64,000 bases of DNA from Prostheceraeus crozeri (lineage: Eukaryota; Platyhelminthes; Polycladida; Euryleptidae), in the NCBI GenBank assembly GCA_907163375.1, contig CAJQUW010012898.1, forward strand, positions 111,817 to 175,816, read 5' to 3'. Positions 1-11,519 of the stretch are shown here, one piece after another. A model generated the notes under the pieces. It was not told the DNA's origin. It worked only from the letters and a program-made list of their open reading frames with translations, and did no database searches. Made by a program: the position numbers and the translations under genes. Each line of letters begins with the position of its first letter. Within the stretch, counting starts at the first letter, position 1.

Positions 1-3000
1 TGCATTTCCATGGTCCTCAAATAAAATGCCGAACGGTTTGTCCTGAGGTTCTGCAGTGCGCTACCACAAGGACTTTGAGATTGAACAATGAAGCTGTTCG
101 GAGTATCATCGATATATTAGTTGGCGCACTGTTCGCGATAAATTTGTCTTCAAGGCAACGGATTAGTCTACATGAAGTCATGAATTTTCTCAATACATAT
201 GGACGTACGAATATCACAGATTCAAGCTTCTCTGTCTATAACAACGCGTGCGTTAGTGCTACTCGTCTGACATTTTTACGGCACCATTTTGCTGCACAGT
301 CTAAGACTTGAGTTCTGACTTTCTCATCAATATTTGACTGAAACAAAAGCATTACATATTTTAATCAGAGAAGTGTTCAATTTTCCATAAATTGACCAGT
401 TTTGAGTCAAAACAGCATGTGGCTTTAGGTGTTCTTTATTATTTGACGTATAAGGCAATTCGCATGGAGAGGATGCTTGTAGGTGTGCATATCAAGTTTT
501 GTTGCCTGTAAGTTCAATATGAACTCACGATTGATGTACAGGCTCGTATGATTCTAATCGAACAGAATGTATGAAGTTTGTGAATGAAATTAATGCTAGG
601 GGATGTTTTAACGACACTAATCGGCTGATTATTCGATTATTATCATAATTGGAATTGAAGTGTAAGATGAGCCACCTTAGTAAATTTGCACTTGAACTTT
701 TATCAGAATTACCAGAAGTCAGTCTGTCATGAACTTATATTTTTCACTTAAATTCTAATTATGTTGCTAAAATCCTTCTGTACAGAATCATTTGATTTAT
801 CTAAAAAAGGTACGTGCGCTGAACGGATGACACAAATTGAAGCTGAAATGAAGCAGTTGGTAGAAGTCGGTCTAAATTTAAAAAATAAAGTAAAATGAAG
901 TAGCTCTACTAATGAGAGAAGGTGCGATGCTTGTGCCATGAAACCCTCTCAAAACCCCTCTGCATCACAGGTTTAAATCATTTAGAACAACTGGATTAGC
1001 CTTAAAAAGTCCAGCACTCTAAATTGGTACCTTGACACAGGGTGGACTATTTGCCGAATTATTCTCATGGGCCAATAGTCTGCCTGGCCTTGACACCGAA
1101 ATTAGTGAATGAGGGTCATCCCTGATTGATGAGGTGCATGAAAAGTCTAATTTTGCAACAACTAAAGGACCTTCATAATCGGAGTAATATTCTCTCCACA
1201 TTTGCAGCAAAGTGCAAGTGCTCTTCTTGGGCTATTTGACATTTCATTTCATTGTTCAATTGTTCTATTTCATGTGTTGCTTGCCGGCAAACAAAAACAA
1301 AAATCGCTCGCATGGTAAGCCAGAGATGCGAGAAGGGAGGAGAAAATGTCATCACAGTTTCGGAAAGTTATTAAAGCAAACATCTTTGAGCAGCTTCTTC
1401 AAATGATTTTTCTTTTTCACAAATACGGAAATAAAATCTGTCTTCTTTTGCCGCTCTGATGAATCCGATCGTGGCCAATGGATACCTATTTTTCTATTTT
1501 TTAATGAACTAGACTTTTCCCGTTTAAATGCATTAATGATTTCATTCTCATTGATCCATTGTGTTATTTTTTCCTTGACATTATTCTTGATTTTCCTTTC
1601 TTGACATTTACCACAAACTTTTTCTTAAGGCAATGACGAAATCGATCGTAATCAGTGGATATTTTGTTCTCTTTTGTACTTTTCTAAATCTGTTGTTCTA
1701 CTTGATTTAGTTTCAATATTTTAATGAATCTTTGACTTGCTGTTCGTATAAACCAAATATCTCTCCAGTATGTGTCCGTATAAAACTGGTCGTAGGATTT
1801 CAGAAATGGGTCATAGCAGACCTGTTATACTGATTTCAAATGACACGCAACATTTAGAATCACACAGAAAAGGGATGATCAATCATAAATAATATAAGAT
1901 AACAAGGTAACAAAGTATGCAAAGTAAAAAACATCTGTGCTGAAACAATGACAGTTAATATAAAGATCGATATCCACATGTGAAGTGGTTGCCACTATAT
2001 TGATGCCAAATTATAAGGTACAAGTGTATCAGGTATACGATAAAGCTCTATTTATGCAATTCAATCGCTTTAGAATTAATCTTTCCACGCTATTTTGGAA
2101 GCTCTATTCTAATCTACCTCAAGAATCGATGATATACAACATGATATATATTATCTATGCTATGATTTATGAATCGTTTGTCGTATCTGTTCACGTCCTA
2201 GTGAGTTCTAGGCTGTAATAATTACAAATAACCTGATGGAAATATTTTATAGAAACAGATGAACTTTTCTGAAATATGCAAGTACATGTTAGAAATGATT
2301 GTTGAAAAACTGAAGTATTAGAATATCAAAAGTGACGCATCTATGTCAACAAGCTTCGATCTTCAGTTCAGTCTTTTGATATTGTTGCATGCAATCTATA
2401 ATAAACTAATTCTGAACTTACAGAATATTTGTGAAGTGTTCGTGACGATTTAGTAACAAATCAGTGGAGTCGAACTCCGATGCATTTTTCGAGAGATACT
2501 GTTAAAACACATTAAACATAAAAACAATTGAATAACTGGATGTGTTTTATCTAATCAATATAGGTATCTTTGAAGTGAAATCCAAAGACTTACATGAGAG
2601 CTGATATCATTGAAGAATCTTTATATGCATGTGCATAACAGAATGCTGTCAGATTGAAAACATTCTTCGGCGGCGGCGTACTTATGATAGTAAGCAAAAC
2701 ATAAAACCGCCCCATATACTTGATTTTTTCATTATTTAATGCATTGACCATTTCATGACAGTGGTCAGCGCATTAGTGTGGCTGTTGTGTATGTATATCC
2801 CATTTGATGTCTGTTGCAGCAATTTTTATCTGCCGTCGATGGTAGAATTTATTGTGAGATGTCTACAATAATCGCTGTTGTCTGTTACTTATGATAATGA
2901 ACATGAGAAAGTGAGTCTAATTTTCCTACGTCTGCAGTAGCATTTAAGCATTTTCACCAGATTCCATGCGTTCGCTGAACAATATGCGACTTCAGTTTAA

Positions 3001-3645
3001 ATATTCACAAATTAATAAGTTTTGCGGCCACAACAACTGTAAGCATTTAGCTGGTCATTGAATATCATCGTCAGACTTGCCGACGCTTCAGTTGCAACTA
3101 GTTCGATAGACAGGAAATATTTTTCAGAAAATGCAACTAAGCTTTCCTTAATTATTGCACGTTCTGCTCTGATATATTTCGTTTTCTGACAAGATCGTCA
3201 CATCCTACGAAGACACTCACCGGTAACCTGTTGACTTTGTAAGTGATCACGGAAGAGAAGAAATGGTGACATATTTCTGTAGGGCACCACGTGTGTCGCA
3301 CCGGAGTTTATAACTAGAGTTGAATAAAGTTAAGTTGGCGCAGCACGCAGGACAGTGGTCATTCCAGAGATGACTCAAGGGTGACACAGCGGTAACATCT
3401 GAGTGAATGAAGTTCAAATTAAAATAACTTTTATGATTGTCTTCCGCCTAAAATAATTTCTCGACCGAAATAACTTCATTCCCCCTCATGCTATAAATTT
3501 TCCATTTCAAGCTTAGTGTATGATTAAGGTCGCGATATTTTGAACATGATTTTCTCAACAAGTTTTTATCTAATTTACATTTTGCGTGACGTAAAATTAT
3601 GATTCCAAAATGTTATTCAAATCCTTTTTTTGGACTTTGCGGATG
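1..3645. other. AT-rich non-coding stretch
   Basis: I see no supportable gene, RNA or mobile element here. The short open frames in this stretch show no recognisable domains, no biased codon use and no splice context. The DNA is AT-rich and free of obvious tandem arrays. It ends at the TA target of the mariner insertion. Confidence 0.6.
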
Positions 3646-3647
3646 TA

Positions 3648-3820
3648 CAGGGTGGCGCACGTAAACCGCCGGATTTTAAACTTTTATTACTCCTCAAATA
3701 TTCATCCGATCGTCATGAAATTTCGACTCATACTAGTTTGGAGTATAGGATTTATGATGATTATACCTGTTGTACTGAGAATTGTCAGAAAATTCTGATT
3801 CTATTGACCGAATGACATGT
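3648..3820 (+). repeat. Mariner left terminal inverted repeat
   Basis: This is the left 173-bp arm. It matches the reverse complement of 5197-5369 with about two mismatches, both in the inner half. Confidence 0.93.
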
Positions 3821-3994
3821 GCTCATTTTGTTGACATCGAAAATCTGGATCAAGTTAATTAACTTACCATGAATCGTATTCTGCACAACGAATTGTGCGC
3901 AGTCTTGAAGTGAATATTGTTCAGTTACTTTCATGTCATATAAAATAACATTCGACGATTAAATCACTATCTGAAAAGAATCGAACATAGGAGA

Positions 3995-5052
3995 ATGGAT
4001 GATTATTCGGTTGCAGAACGAGCAAAATACGCGGCTTGGTACGAATGGCTCAAGAGTCCAGTTGAGGTACAAAGGCTTTATCATTCAGAGTATGGCAAGA
4101 ACGCGAGAGCACCGGATGCCCGTACCATAAAGCGGTGGCACACAAACCTGTTGACCAGTGGTAGTGTGGTGACTGTCAAGCGGGACCGGTCATCTTATGA
4201 ACGAACGGAACAGAATGTGGAACGAGTTATGCAGCACTTCGAGGAGGACCCAAACACATCTACCCGTCGTGCATCTAATACTATTCAAGTGAGTCGCCGC
4301 ACTATCCAGCGCATCCACCATGACTATGGATGGCATCCGTACAAGGTCCAGGTAGTGCAGCGATTACACGAAGAAGATCTGGAAAACCGAATGGAGTTCG
4401 CAGAACAGGAGCTACAGCGCATCCAAGCCAACCCGAGCCATTTAGTGGAACTAACCTGGTCTGATGAAGCTCACTTCCATCTGGATGGTGGTGTGAATCG
4501 CCACAATTGTCGTTATTGGATGGGCCAACCAGAACCCTCACTGGATCAAGCAAGAGTCTATGCACTCGTCACGCACCACCGTCTTGGCGGCAATCAGCCA
4601 ATCAGGTATCTACGGACCGTTCTTCTTCGACACCTCCGTCAACAAGGATCGGTATCTCAAGATGCTACAGGAGGAATTTTGGCCAGCGGTGCAGTCGGAC
4701 AGAAGAGGCAGGAGCATCTTATTCATGCAGGATGGTGCACCTCCACACTGGGGACTCTTGTGCGTGAGTGGTTGAACAAGAAGATGCCTAACAGATGGAT
4801 GGGACGTGGATCTCCTAACATGCCCTGGCCACCGCGTTCACCTGACCTGATGCCTTGCGATTTCTTCTGTAGGGTTTTGTCAAGTCCAAGGTTTACCATA
4901 CATGGCCAACATCCATGCAAGACCTGAAGGACCGCATCATACAAGCATTTCAAGAAGTGACAACTGAGATGTGTCGAGAAACTGCTCTAGCCTACCAAAA
5001 GCGACTCGAATCCGTCCTCGAGAATGGAGGAGGACACGTTGAAGTTCGATGA
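3995..5052 (+). pseudogene. Mariner-like transposase, frameshifted
   Basis: The N-terminal part (3995 to about 4570) has a DUF4817-like helix-turn-helix start (MDDYSVAERAKYAAWYEWLK) and a second HTH around TIQVSRRTIQRI. The first catalytic aspartate lies in WSDEAHFHLDGGVNR. The second lies in FMQDGAPPHW and the third in WPPRSPDLMPCDFF. The three DDE/D blocks sit in different frames: the frame changes near 4.57, near 4.76 and near 4.87 kb, so at least three indels interrupt the gene. The last segment ends with a stop at 5050-5052. The family makes staggered cuts at TA sites in the nucleus. This copy cannot make a full enzyme. The TIRs are far better preserved than the gene would suggest, which fits a copy mobilised in trans. 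Confidence 0.9.
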
Positions 5053-5196
5053 CTACTAACACTTTTTTCTTATATTTTTCATTTAATAAATGTTTTCTAT
5101 GACATTTACCTTAATTCGTTTTGGTCATTATTGATAAAGACGTGGGGGAAATAAAGGGAAAAGTTTATCATTAAATTTTACATGTTAAGATTTACT

Positions 5197-5369
5197 ACAT
5201 GTCATTCGGTCAATAGAATCAGAATTTTCTGACAATTCTCAGTACAACAGTTATAATCATCATAAATCCTATGCTCCAAACTAGTATGAGTCGAAATTTC
5301 ATGACGATCGGATGAATATTTGAGGAGTAATAAAAGTTTAAAATCCGGCGGTTTACGTGCGCCACCCTG
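5197..5369 (-). repeat. Mariner right terminal inverted repeat
   Basis: This is the right 173-bp arm, the inverted partner of 3648-3820. Confidence 0.93.
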
Positions 5370-5371
5370 TA

Positions 5372-8300
5372 TAATTGAAAATACTATTTTTTTTAATGCA
5401 GTATGCTATTTACAGTCTATAAGCAAACGAAAGATGCATAATTTGCAGCGATTTATAACCCCATCATAAGAATTAGCGATTATTAACAATTAGTAAGTAA
5501 ACTATATATCATATGTCAATTTAACTGGTAAAAAATGTCCCTTGTCAAGTACAGTAGAAGGTGAAGTCATTGTTAAGATGCATGTATCTTTAACCGGTAA
5601 AACCATGTTCTTGATATTTTTGAGCATGGTGATAGATTGCTAGCTATCTTTGATATCTTTGTATAGAGGGTATATTCAATATCTATGACTTGTTCGACAT
5701 CACGAAATAGCGGATACGTGGCAGTATAATGCTGGGTTGTTAAGATCAGTTGAGCAAAGAATGGGAGCGAAGCCCATGGATCTGTAAATAAACTAAGCTT
5801 CGTCTAATTTTCTTTCATGCGGCATGTAGCCTTTTTGAATTGCTAATTCAAGCCAGGCTGGAAGTGGTTAAAATTGATCAACTGGTATTATGTTAATAGA
5901 ACAAAGCTACGTAAACCCTGTATTACAGTGGCAAACTTTGGGGCCACGTATAGTTGATCAGTATTGTAGAGGTGTCGTAATTTAAAATCCAGATAAATGT
6001 ACAGGCTGGTGATATATGATGAAAGTTGAAGTCCCCAGGAGTAAGAGACAGAATTTAGGATGACTTGACTTCCTTTGCCATGCATATCTTTTACTATGAT
6101 GCAGCAGAATTCAGCTAATAAGTCCGCTTATTGTGCACGGATGCCAACTGCATATTTTATGAATAATTAACTTCTAATCCTTCACTATAGAGCATCATAA
6201 CAAGTAGAGATGACAGCATTTCAGCAAATAGCAACATCGATGTGTAGTTGGATCCTGGGAATTTATCAATCAAAAGACATGTTAACAATACATAATAACT
6301 CATTAATATTCTAACATCCTACATTCTCGATAGTGATGCAGGCTTGCTTGATACTCGATGGCATGCTGATTGCAGACCATAATGATAATTGCTGCGGATA
6401 ACAGTAATTTTTAATCAAATAAATCGAATATGACACTTCCATTGCATTGAGGCACAAAAATATTGGATCGGTTATTCTGCTAAAAGTGGAATATTTCTAG
6501 TTATCATAGACGAGTTGCTCAGCAGTACTGGTCAATTTAGAAAATTAATGGGTTAAAAGCTTTCATCTCTGATTTAGAGTAACTAAAACCTTCATGTGGA
6601 TGTTATTTGTGTGAACAATGAACATATTAATTTGTACGGCAGTTTTATCAAAAGTAAGCAAGGACAACAAATTTCTGAAAATCCTTTTCAGGCTCAAGAA
6701 TGTTGCTGTCTCCCCACTTCCATACTGATTTTCGACCTCCTTTTCATCGTACGAATGCTTTTTGTCTGCTTATACAGTACGAACCATACAACTCGTAGCA
6801 GCATGCAACACAGCATACTATATTTCTTCATATTCTGTAATTGAAATGGTGACCAAAAAAAGTATCAGAATATCAGGCGCATATTTGCAAATCAATTTGT
6901 ACAAACATATGCATTTGAATGTATGTCTGCAAACAAAAGTTCGTGCACATGTACATGTTTACACACATGAGCATACTAGCGTCAAGAATATGGAAATTGA
7001 TCAATGAGATAATAATTGCAATGTGAAGAGGAGGAGACTCAATTATATGCATAATCAGATATGTTATAAATTAAATGAATTACTGGCTACCGTTGAAGTC
7101 ACTATTAAAGCATCACAAGGTTTACAGAAGATTGATGATATATAGCATGCATCCTTGATCTTGCATCAGTTATTCTTCCCTAAAGTTGTATTATTTCGTG
7201 CATCAGACAAAGTAGGCATTTATTCAAAAGACCGTGTGCAATTTTATACATGGCAAAGGTGTTTAAAGGAATTAATGAATTTTATCAATCGAATGCGCTA
7301 AAATACTGGAGTTCGTCCAAGTCGTTACAGGCCAAACTTCATGAAAGCCAAACTGCTTTCTCATGTTTTCATGTTTAGAATGTAGCTTGTTGTTTGCCAC
7401 CTTATCGAATTTAGAGATTCTCAATCCTTCCCAAGATGTCCATCAAAATCATGCACTTATTGGTGTCTGGTGGAATAAGTTTTGAATGGATGCAATCAGG
7501 AGCTTGTAAAGGTGCCAACGATTGACTTTTTTAAGGAGAAATGTTTTAGACGCATCAACACCGTAATCGCAGTTTCTTTGTGAAATAACAATGGGAATCA
7601 TCCTGGGAAACAGCAGTTAAAAACAATCTTGCAAATGGACGTCTGTCTCAGAATCACCATTTGATTAATGAAGAATTAGAAGATTTATCTCAGTGGACAT
7701 CTCAACGGTTGCTATCAACAAACCAATGGATTACTGCTCATGAGAAATCGGATTACGTCATTGACCTGCTCAGCAGGTTAACCCTACTGCTGTTATCTCT
7801 ATAGTGGTCGGTCTGCTTTCGTCGGGAATTCGCCGTCAGCACGACGCGAAGTCTTTAAGTTAGAGCATGAACACACTGCTTATGTACGTCTAAACGACAC
7901 AAGTTCAAATCCCTTACGTCCAGAGTTATGAAAAATTCTCATTCAATCATTTCAATTAATTGACTGATTATTTGTGATGATAGTAAGCATGCATATCCGT
8001 TGCCACTCAACATCGCAGGGAACATATCGCAATTTCAGTATCTGTTAACTTTCAATCATTTGAAGCATCGCTCTTTTACAAAAAGACAATACTTGTAAAA
8101 TATATCTTTAACTCTGTTTTGTTCTGTTATCTAGGAACGCATGGCTTTTCATTCACTTGTTTCAATAACTGATTCTCAGTATTATTATCATGCATGAATT
8201 ACGCCTGTAATTGCATTTTTCAAAATTCATGCTCAATTGAGAATGCATTTCATTCAATAGCTGTACTCATTACCTAGTCCTCTACAAATTGATACTAAGC

Positions 8301-9028
8301 TAGAATCTGACTTGCAGAACTGTATATAGGTTAAAAGGATGAAGTGAAATATCAAAGTGAAAATTCAGCATCAAAAATTAGTCTATTGAAGTGGTGATAA
8401 TAAATGATTGCACTTTTTTTTATTGATGCATAGCATAATATAACTGCAACTAATTGATTGTTTGTCCCGATTCAATTGTGAGCATTTTTCGATTGCTCCT
8501 GCCTGCATTCAGCAAGATGATAACATGAATATCTTTTTCAAAATATGTGCGAGAAATTCATCCAAAACTGAACGATGAACCATATTAACAAACTTTAATG
8601 CAAAATATTATTCATTTTGTTATTTTAAAAATTTCTAATAATTTTATGATATATATTTTAATATGACATAATGCAACAAAATTTTATTATATTTTAACAA
8701 TTTTTAGCAATTTTAGCAATTTGACTGTTTTATAATTTCATATTACTATTATATCTGTATAAAAACATACGTTAAACTATTTGTAGCACGATTATACAAT
8801 AAATTATAAGGCTTGACAGCGGGACTATAAGTCTCAATGCCACATAAGTGCGATTCTATCGAATGAGAAGATGTCGGCGATGTAAGGCCTCAGCCACACT
8901 GCGAGCTTTTCCAAGCGTTTCCGAGCAAAGAGTTTTGCAGCAAAGATAAAGTCATCATTACAGCGGTTGTACTTGTATACTGCCACACAGCGAGCAAAGC
9001 AAACCCGAGCGATTAATTGGTTACGGAC
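5372..9028. other. Non-coding stretch
   Basis: No gene is supportable here. The segment 8560-8780 is very AT-rich low-complexity DNA. Around 7797-7925 there is a box-B-like GTTCAAATCCC and an upstream TAGTGGT box-A-like string, but they lie too far apart for a tRNA, so at most this is a decayed SINE head. Just before the next ORF, 8880-9010 contains two copies of a CCACAC-GCGAGC string and a weak AGATAAAG box. Confidence 0.5.
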
Positions 9029-9313
9029 ATGCGTCTGCTCGAGACGCTCGTGTTTGCTTTGATTTGCTTCACTTTCAGTATGACTGAGGCCTTAATCTCG
9101 ACAAATAATAGCACTATTTCACCACTTCCGACAAAGAATGCACACTTCATGCAGAAGACAAACACGTCCAACCAGGACGATAACAAACGACGATGTTTTT
9201 CATTAGGACACGACTCTACGCGCAAAAAACGAAACTTGAAACCGCTGTATAGCCCAGCTAATCCAGGATCGACCAAGCTCTTCGGAAAGAAAATAGCTTC
9301 ACCCTTCATTTAA
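9029..9313 (+). CDS. Putative secreted peptide (neuropeptide-like) precursor, 94 aa
   Basis: The first in-frame ATG is at 9029 and the frame closes with TAA at 9313. Residues 1-21 look like a signal peptide: a short charged start, a hydrophobic core (LVFALICFTFS) and a small residue at the likely cut. The rest is hydrophilic, with runs of basic residues. KRR lies near residues 53-55 and RKKR at 65-68, followed by 17 residues (NLKPLYSPANPGSTKLF) and then GKK. RKKR is a typical prohormone-convertase site, and G followed by KK is a typical amidation plus dibasic signal, so a 17-residue C-terminally amidated peptide can be predicted. I do not recognise the peptide family. It could be a single-exon gene, one exon of a longer gene or a chance ORF. 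The ordered signal-spacer-cleavage-amidation layout argues against chance. Confidence 0.45.
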   Translation: MRLLETLVFALICFTFSMTEALISTNNSTISPLPTKNAHFMQKTNTSNQDDNKRRCFSLGHDSTRKKRNLKPLYSPANPGSTKLFGKKIASPFI

Positions 9314-9639
9314 AGAGATGGTTCCGGAGCATAATTGGTCCACATGTTGCAGTGGATGTAAATGTTGCTTTACAACACCAGCCGCTGCAATCATCCTGCA
9401 TATTTCTTACAGACCTATGAAGTCATCCTACTTGCTTCTTACTATTTCTTTTCATCCTCAATAATACTTAGTATTCCGCATCTACACAATCATTTATTCT
9501 TATATTTCGCTCTCACATCCTGAATAAGTATGCAACATGTGTAGTTCCCTCGACTCAACATCCTGAATTCATAAAAGGGTGATTATGGGGGAGGGAGTGG
9601 TTTAAAAAGTCGGAAAATGTGTCTTCCGTCTTCTTGTTA
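9314..9639. other. Downstream flank without gene
   Basis: I see nothing coding. The DNA becomes C/T-rich towards the minisatellite that follows. Confidence 0.5.
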
Positions 9640-9965
9640 CTTCACACACCCCCTGATAGTATTTCATCTTCTGATTCCTGGTACATGCTCTTATATTCAA
9701 GCAGCCTGATCTACCATCACTTACATGGTTTTCTCGTTCATCATAGTCTTCTTTCTATTGATTTCCTCGCACATCCTGATCTTCCATCTTTTAATTTCCT
9801 CGTAAATGCTCTTCCAATTTTCGATTCCTCATACAGCCTGATCTACTGTCGTCTAATTTACTCTTGCATCCTGATCTTCCATGTTTCGATTTCCTCGTGC
9901 ATCCTGATGTTCCACATTCTAATTTACTCGCCCATCCTGACCTTCCATTCTTTAACATTTGCAAG
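9640..9965 (+). repeat. Degenerate ~36-bp pyrimidine-rich tandem repeat
   Basis: Units contain CCTGATCTTCCAT, a T-rich stretch and TTTCCTCGT, repeated with divergence about eight or nine times. Because the period is a multiple of three, an open frame of 131 codons runs through it with a 12-residue echo. I do not regard that frame as a gene. Confidence 0.7.
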
Positions 9966-10235
9966 GGCAATACACTCACTTTATTCATTCATATTTTCAA
10001 CATTCCCATCTTAATTCTTGCCTGATTGTCATGAATCAGATTACGTTCATTCACTGACCACTTCATTCATTCCCATGATTTGACATCGCAGTTCATGTGT
10101 TGTTCATCATTATCTCAATTGTATCGGTTTCTCAACAATTGACAAAGTTCTCCTATTTCTTTGATTCTCCGTCATTTTCTTTAATCTTCTCAGCTCTCTG
10201 ATCTCACGTTCCGCTGTATGATTCATTGAGCTTGT

Positions 10236-10460
10236 ATGACCCCTGACACAGACAATGAACGCGTTGACGTCAACACGAAGATAAAAGGAAGGATGCGACA
10301 TCCTCGTCCTCTCCGCCTCACGCGCGTGGCAAGATTCTGCTCATTTGTGGGAACTCTGCAGCGATGGGAAATTGAGGGACGGCTGAGAAGTACGTCTACA
10401 AGGATATACGTGAGCAGTCCTCCCATCACGGAAGGAATGTATTCGAGGTGAAGTATCGGT
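10236..10460 (+). promoter_or_regulatory. CRE-containing, CpG-rich promoter-like island
   Basis: The 12-bp palindrome GTTGACGTCAAC, centred near 10267, contains a perfect CRE (TGACGTCA). About 10 bp downstream is a TATA-like GATAAAAGG. The 200 bp around it are richer in CpG than the neighbourhood. GTGAGC near 10409 and GTGAAG near 10450 could be splice donors of a non-coding first exon. No matching coding exon was found, so this is only a candidate regulatory island. Confidence 0.3.
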
Positions 10461-10753
10461 CATTGAAGAGGTGATTTTCCTCTCCAATGGTTCATGCTCT
10501 TCTTCAGGTTTGAGAACATTAACTGAGATTCATGTTAATTGATGTCAACGAGCACTGACAAGCACTCGAAATGAAAGGGGCCTTTCATTGATGCTGAGAG
10601 TTGGGATTGTAACTTAGTTGGGCTACAAGTCCGATCATTGATCGATGATATCAGAATGCAATTAAACAACAGTTGTGTGTCCGTGAAGCCAGGCACGCGG
10701 GAGCGGTTTCAAAGTTAAGGGGGCAAAAGGAAGCGCATTCCTGTTTGGTTACT

Positions 10754-11519
10754 AAAGTTCGGAACCCAAGTATTTGTACAATATTTTTTTTGTTGCTGTT
10801 ATAAACCTTTATATATTTCGACCAGCTCTTTAGTCATCATCAGAAGGAATGATTTAGCAGGGAGACATTATTCAAAATTCATGCATGGTTGAGTAGCATA
10901 GAGAGATAAACAAGATAATATATCTATACAAATGATGGAAATCATAGAGTTCGAAGGAAAGGAAGCAAGTGGGCCTCTATTAACTCTGTTCTGTATTGTC
11001 GATGAAATCGAAGATAGAGTCGGCTACACAAAACAGGAACCACAGAGGTCTTCTCAAGGTGAGTTTTATGCACATAAAAGTCTGAGAAGGCTTCTTGTTC
11101 TTATCTGTTGTTTTTTGTTTGTTGTTTGCCTGTTGATTTTTGTGTTGATTTTTTGATGAAGATGGCTTCTCTAATTCTGAGGTTGCAGTTGTAGTTGTCA
11201 GATGCCAGGATATTCACTGAAATATTCTTGTCATTATTGTAGCCGACTCTATCTTCGATTTCATCGACAATGCAGAACAGAGTTAATAGAGGCCCACTTG
11301 CTTCCTTTCCTTCGAACTCTATGATTTCCATCATTTGTATAGAGATATCATTTTGCTTCTCTCTCTCTCTCTATGCTACTCAACCATGCATGAATTTTGA
11401 ATAATGTCTCCCTGTAGAATCCTTCCTTCTGATGATGACTAAAGAGCTGGTCGAAATATATAAAGGTTTGTGACAACAACAACAAAAAATATTGTGCGAA
11501 TACTTGGGTTCCAAACTTT
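10754..11519. mobile_element. Foldback element with ~275-bp inverted arms and hammerhead-like core
   Basis: The arms are 10754-11027 and 11239-11519 (274 and 281 bp, near-identical), separated by a ~211-bp spacer. Each arm carries the string CTGATGATGACTAAAGAGCT followed by GGTCGAAA, on plus at 11429-11456 and on minus at 10816-10843. CTGATGA and GAAA are the invariant hammerhead-ribozyme core strings, and GAC/GTC between them could form a short stem II. Inverted flanking repeats with hammerhead motifs are known from Penelope-like elements, so this may be a non-autonomous relative. No protein is encoded. The frames seen in the arms mirror each other and are artefacts of the inversion. Confidence 0.75.

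Larger units (their letters stand above)
3646..5371 (+). mobile_element. Tc1/mariner-superfamily DNA transposon with 173-bp TIRs
   Basis: The element runs 3648-5369 and is flanked by TA on both sides (3646-3647 and 5370-5371), the target duplication of this superfamily. Terminal inverted repeats of 173 bp begin CAGGGTGGCGCACGTAAACC. They differ at only about two positions by eye, so the insertion is young. A single transposase-like gene lies between them on the plus strand. It is no longer intact, so this copy could move only with a transposase supplied from elsewhere. The long, nearly identical TIRs and the single gene fit the mariner-like group whose transposase carries a DUF4817-type N-terminal helix-turn-helix. 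Confidence 0.93.

Noticed and set aside
3610-3815. Small ORFs over the left mariner TIR
   Set aside because: They lie inside the terminal inverted repeat and end within it.
7797-7925. tRNA gene from box A/B-like strings
   Set aside because: The boxes are about 100 bp apart and the stems do not form.
9619-10014. 131-codon frame
   Set aside because: It runs through a ~36-bp pyrimidine-rich repeat; the protein is a 12-residue echo with no plausible fold.
10932-11334. Two ORFs beginning with the same 30 residues on opposite strands
   Set aside because: They are mirror images in the inverted arms of the foldback element.
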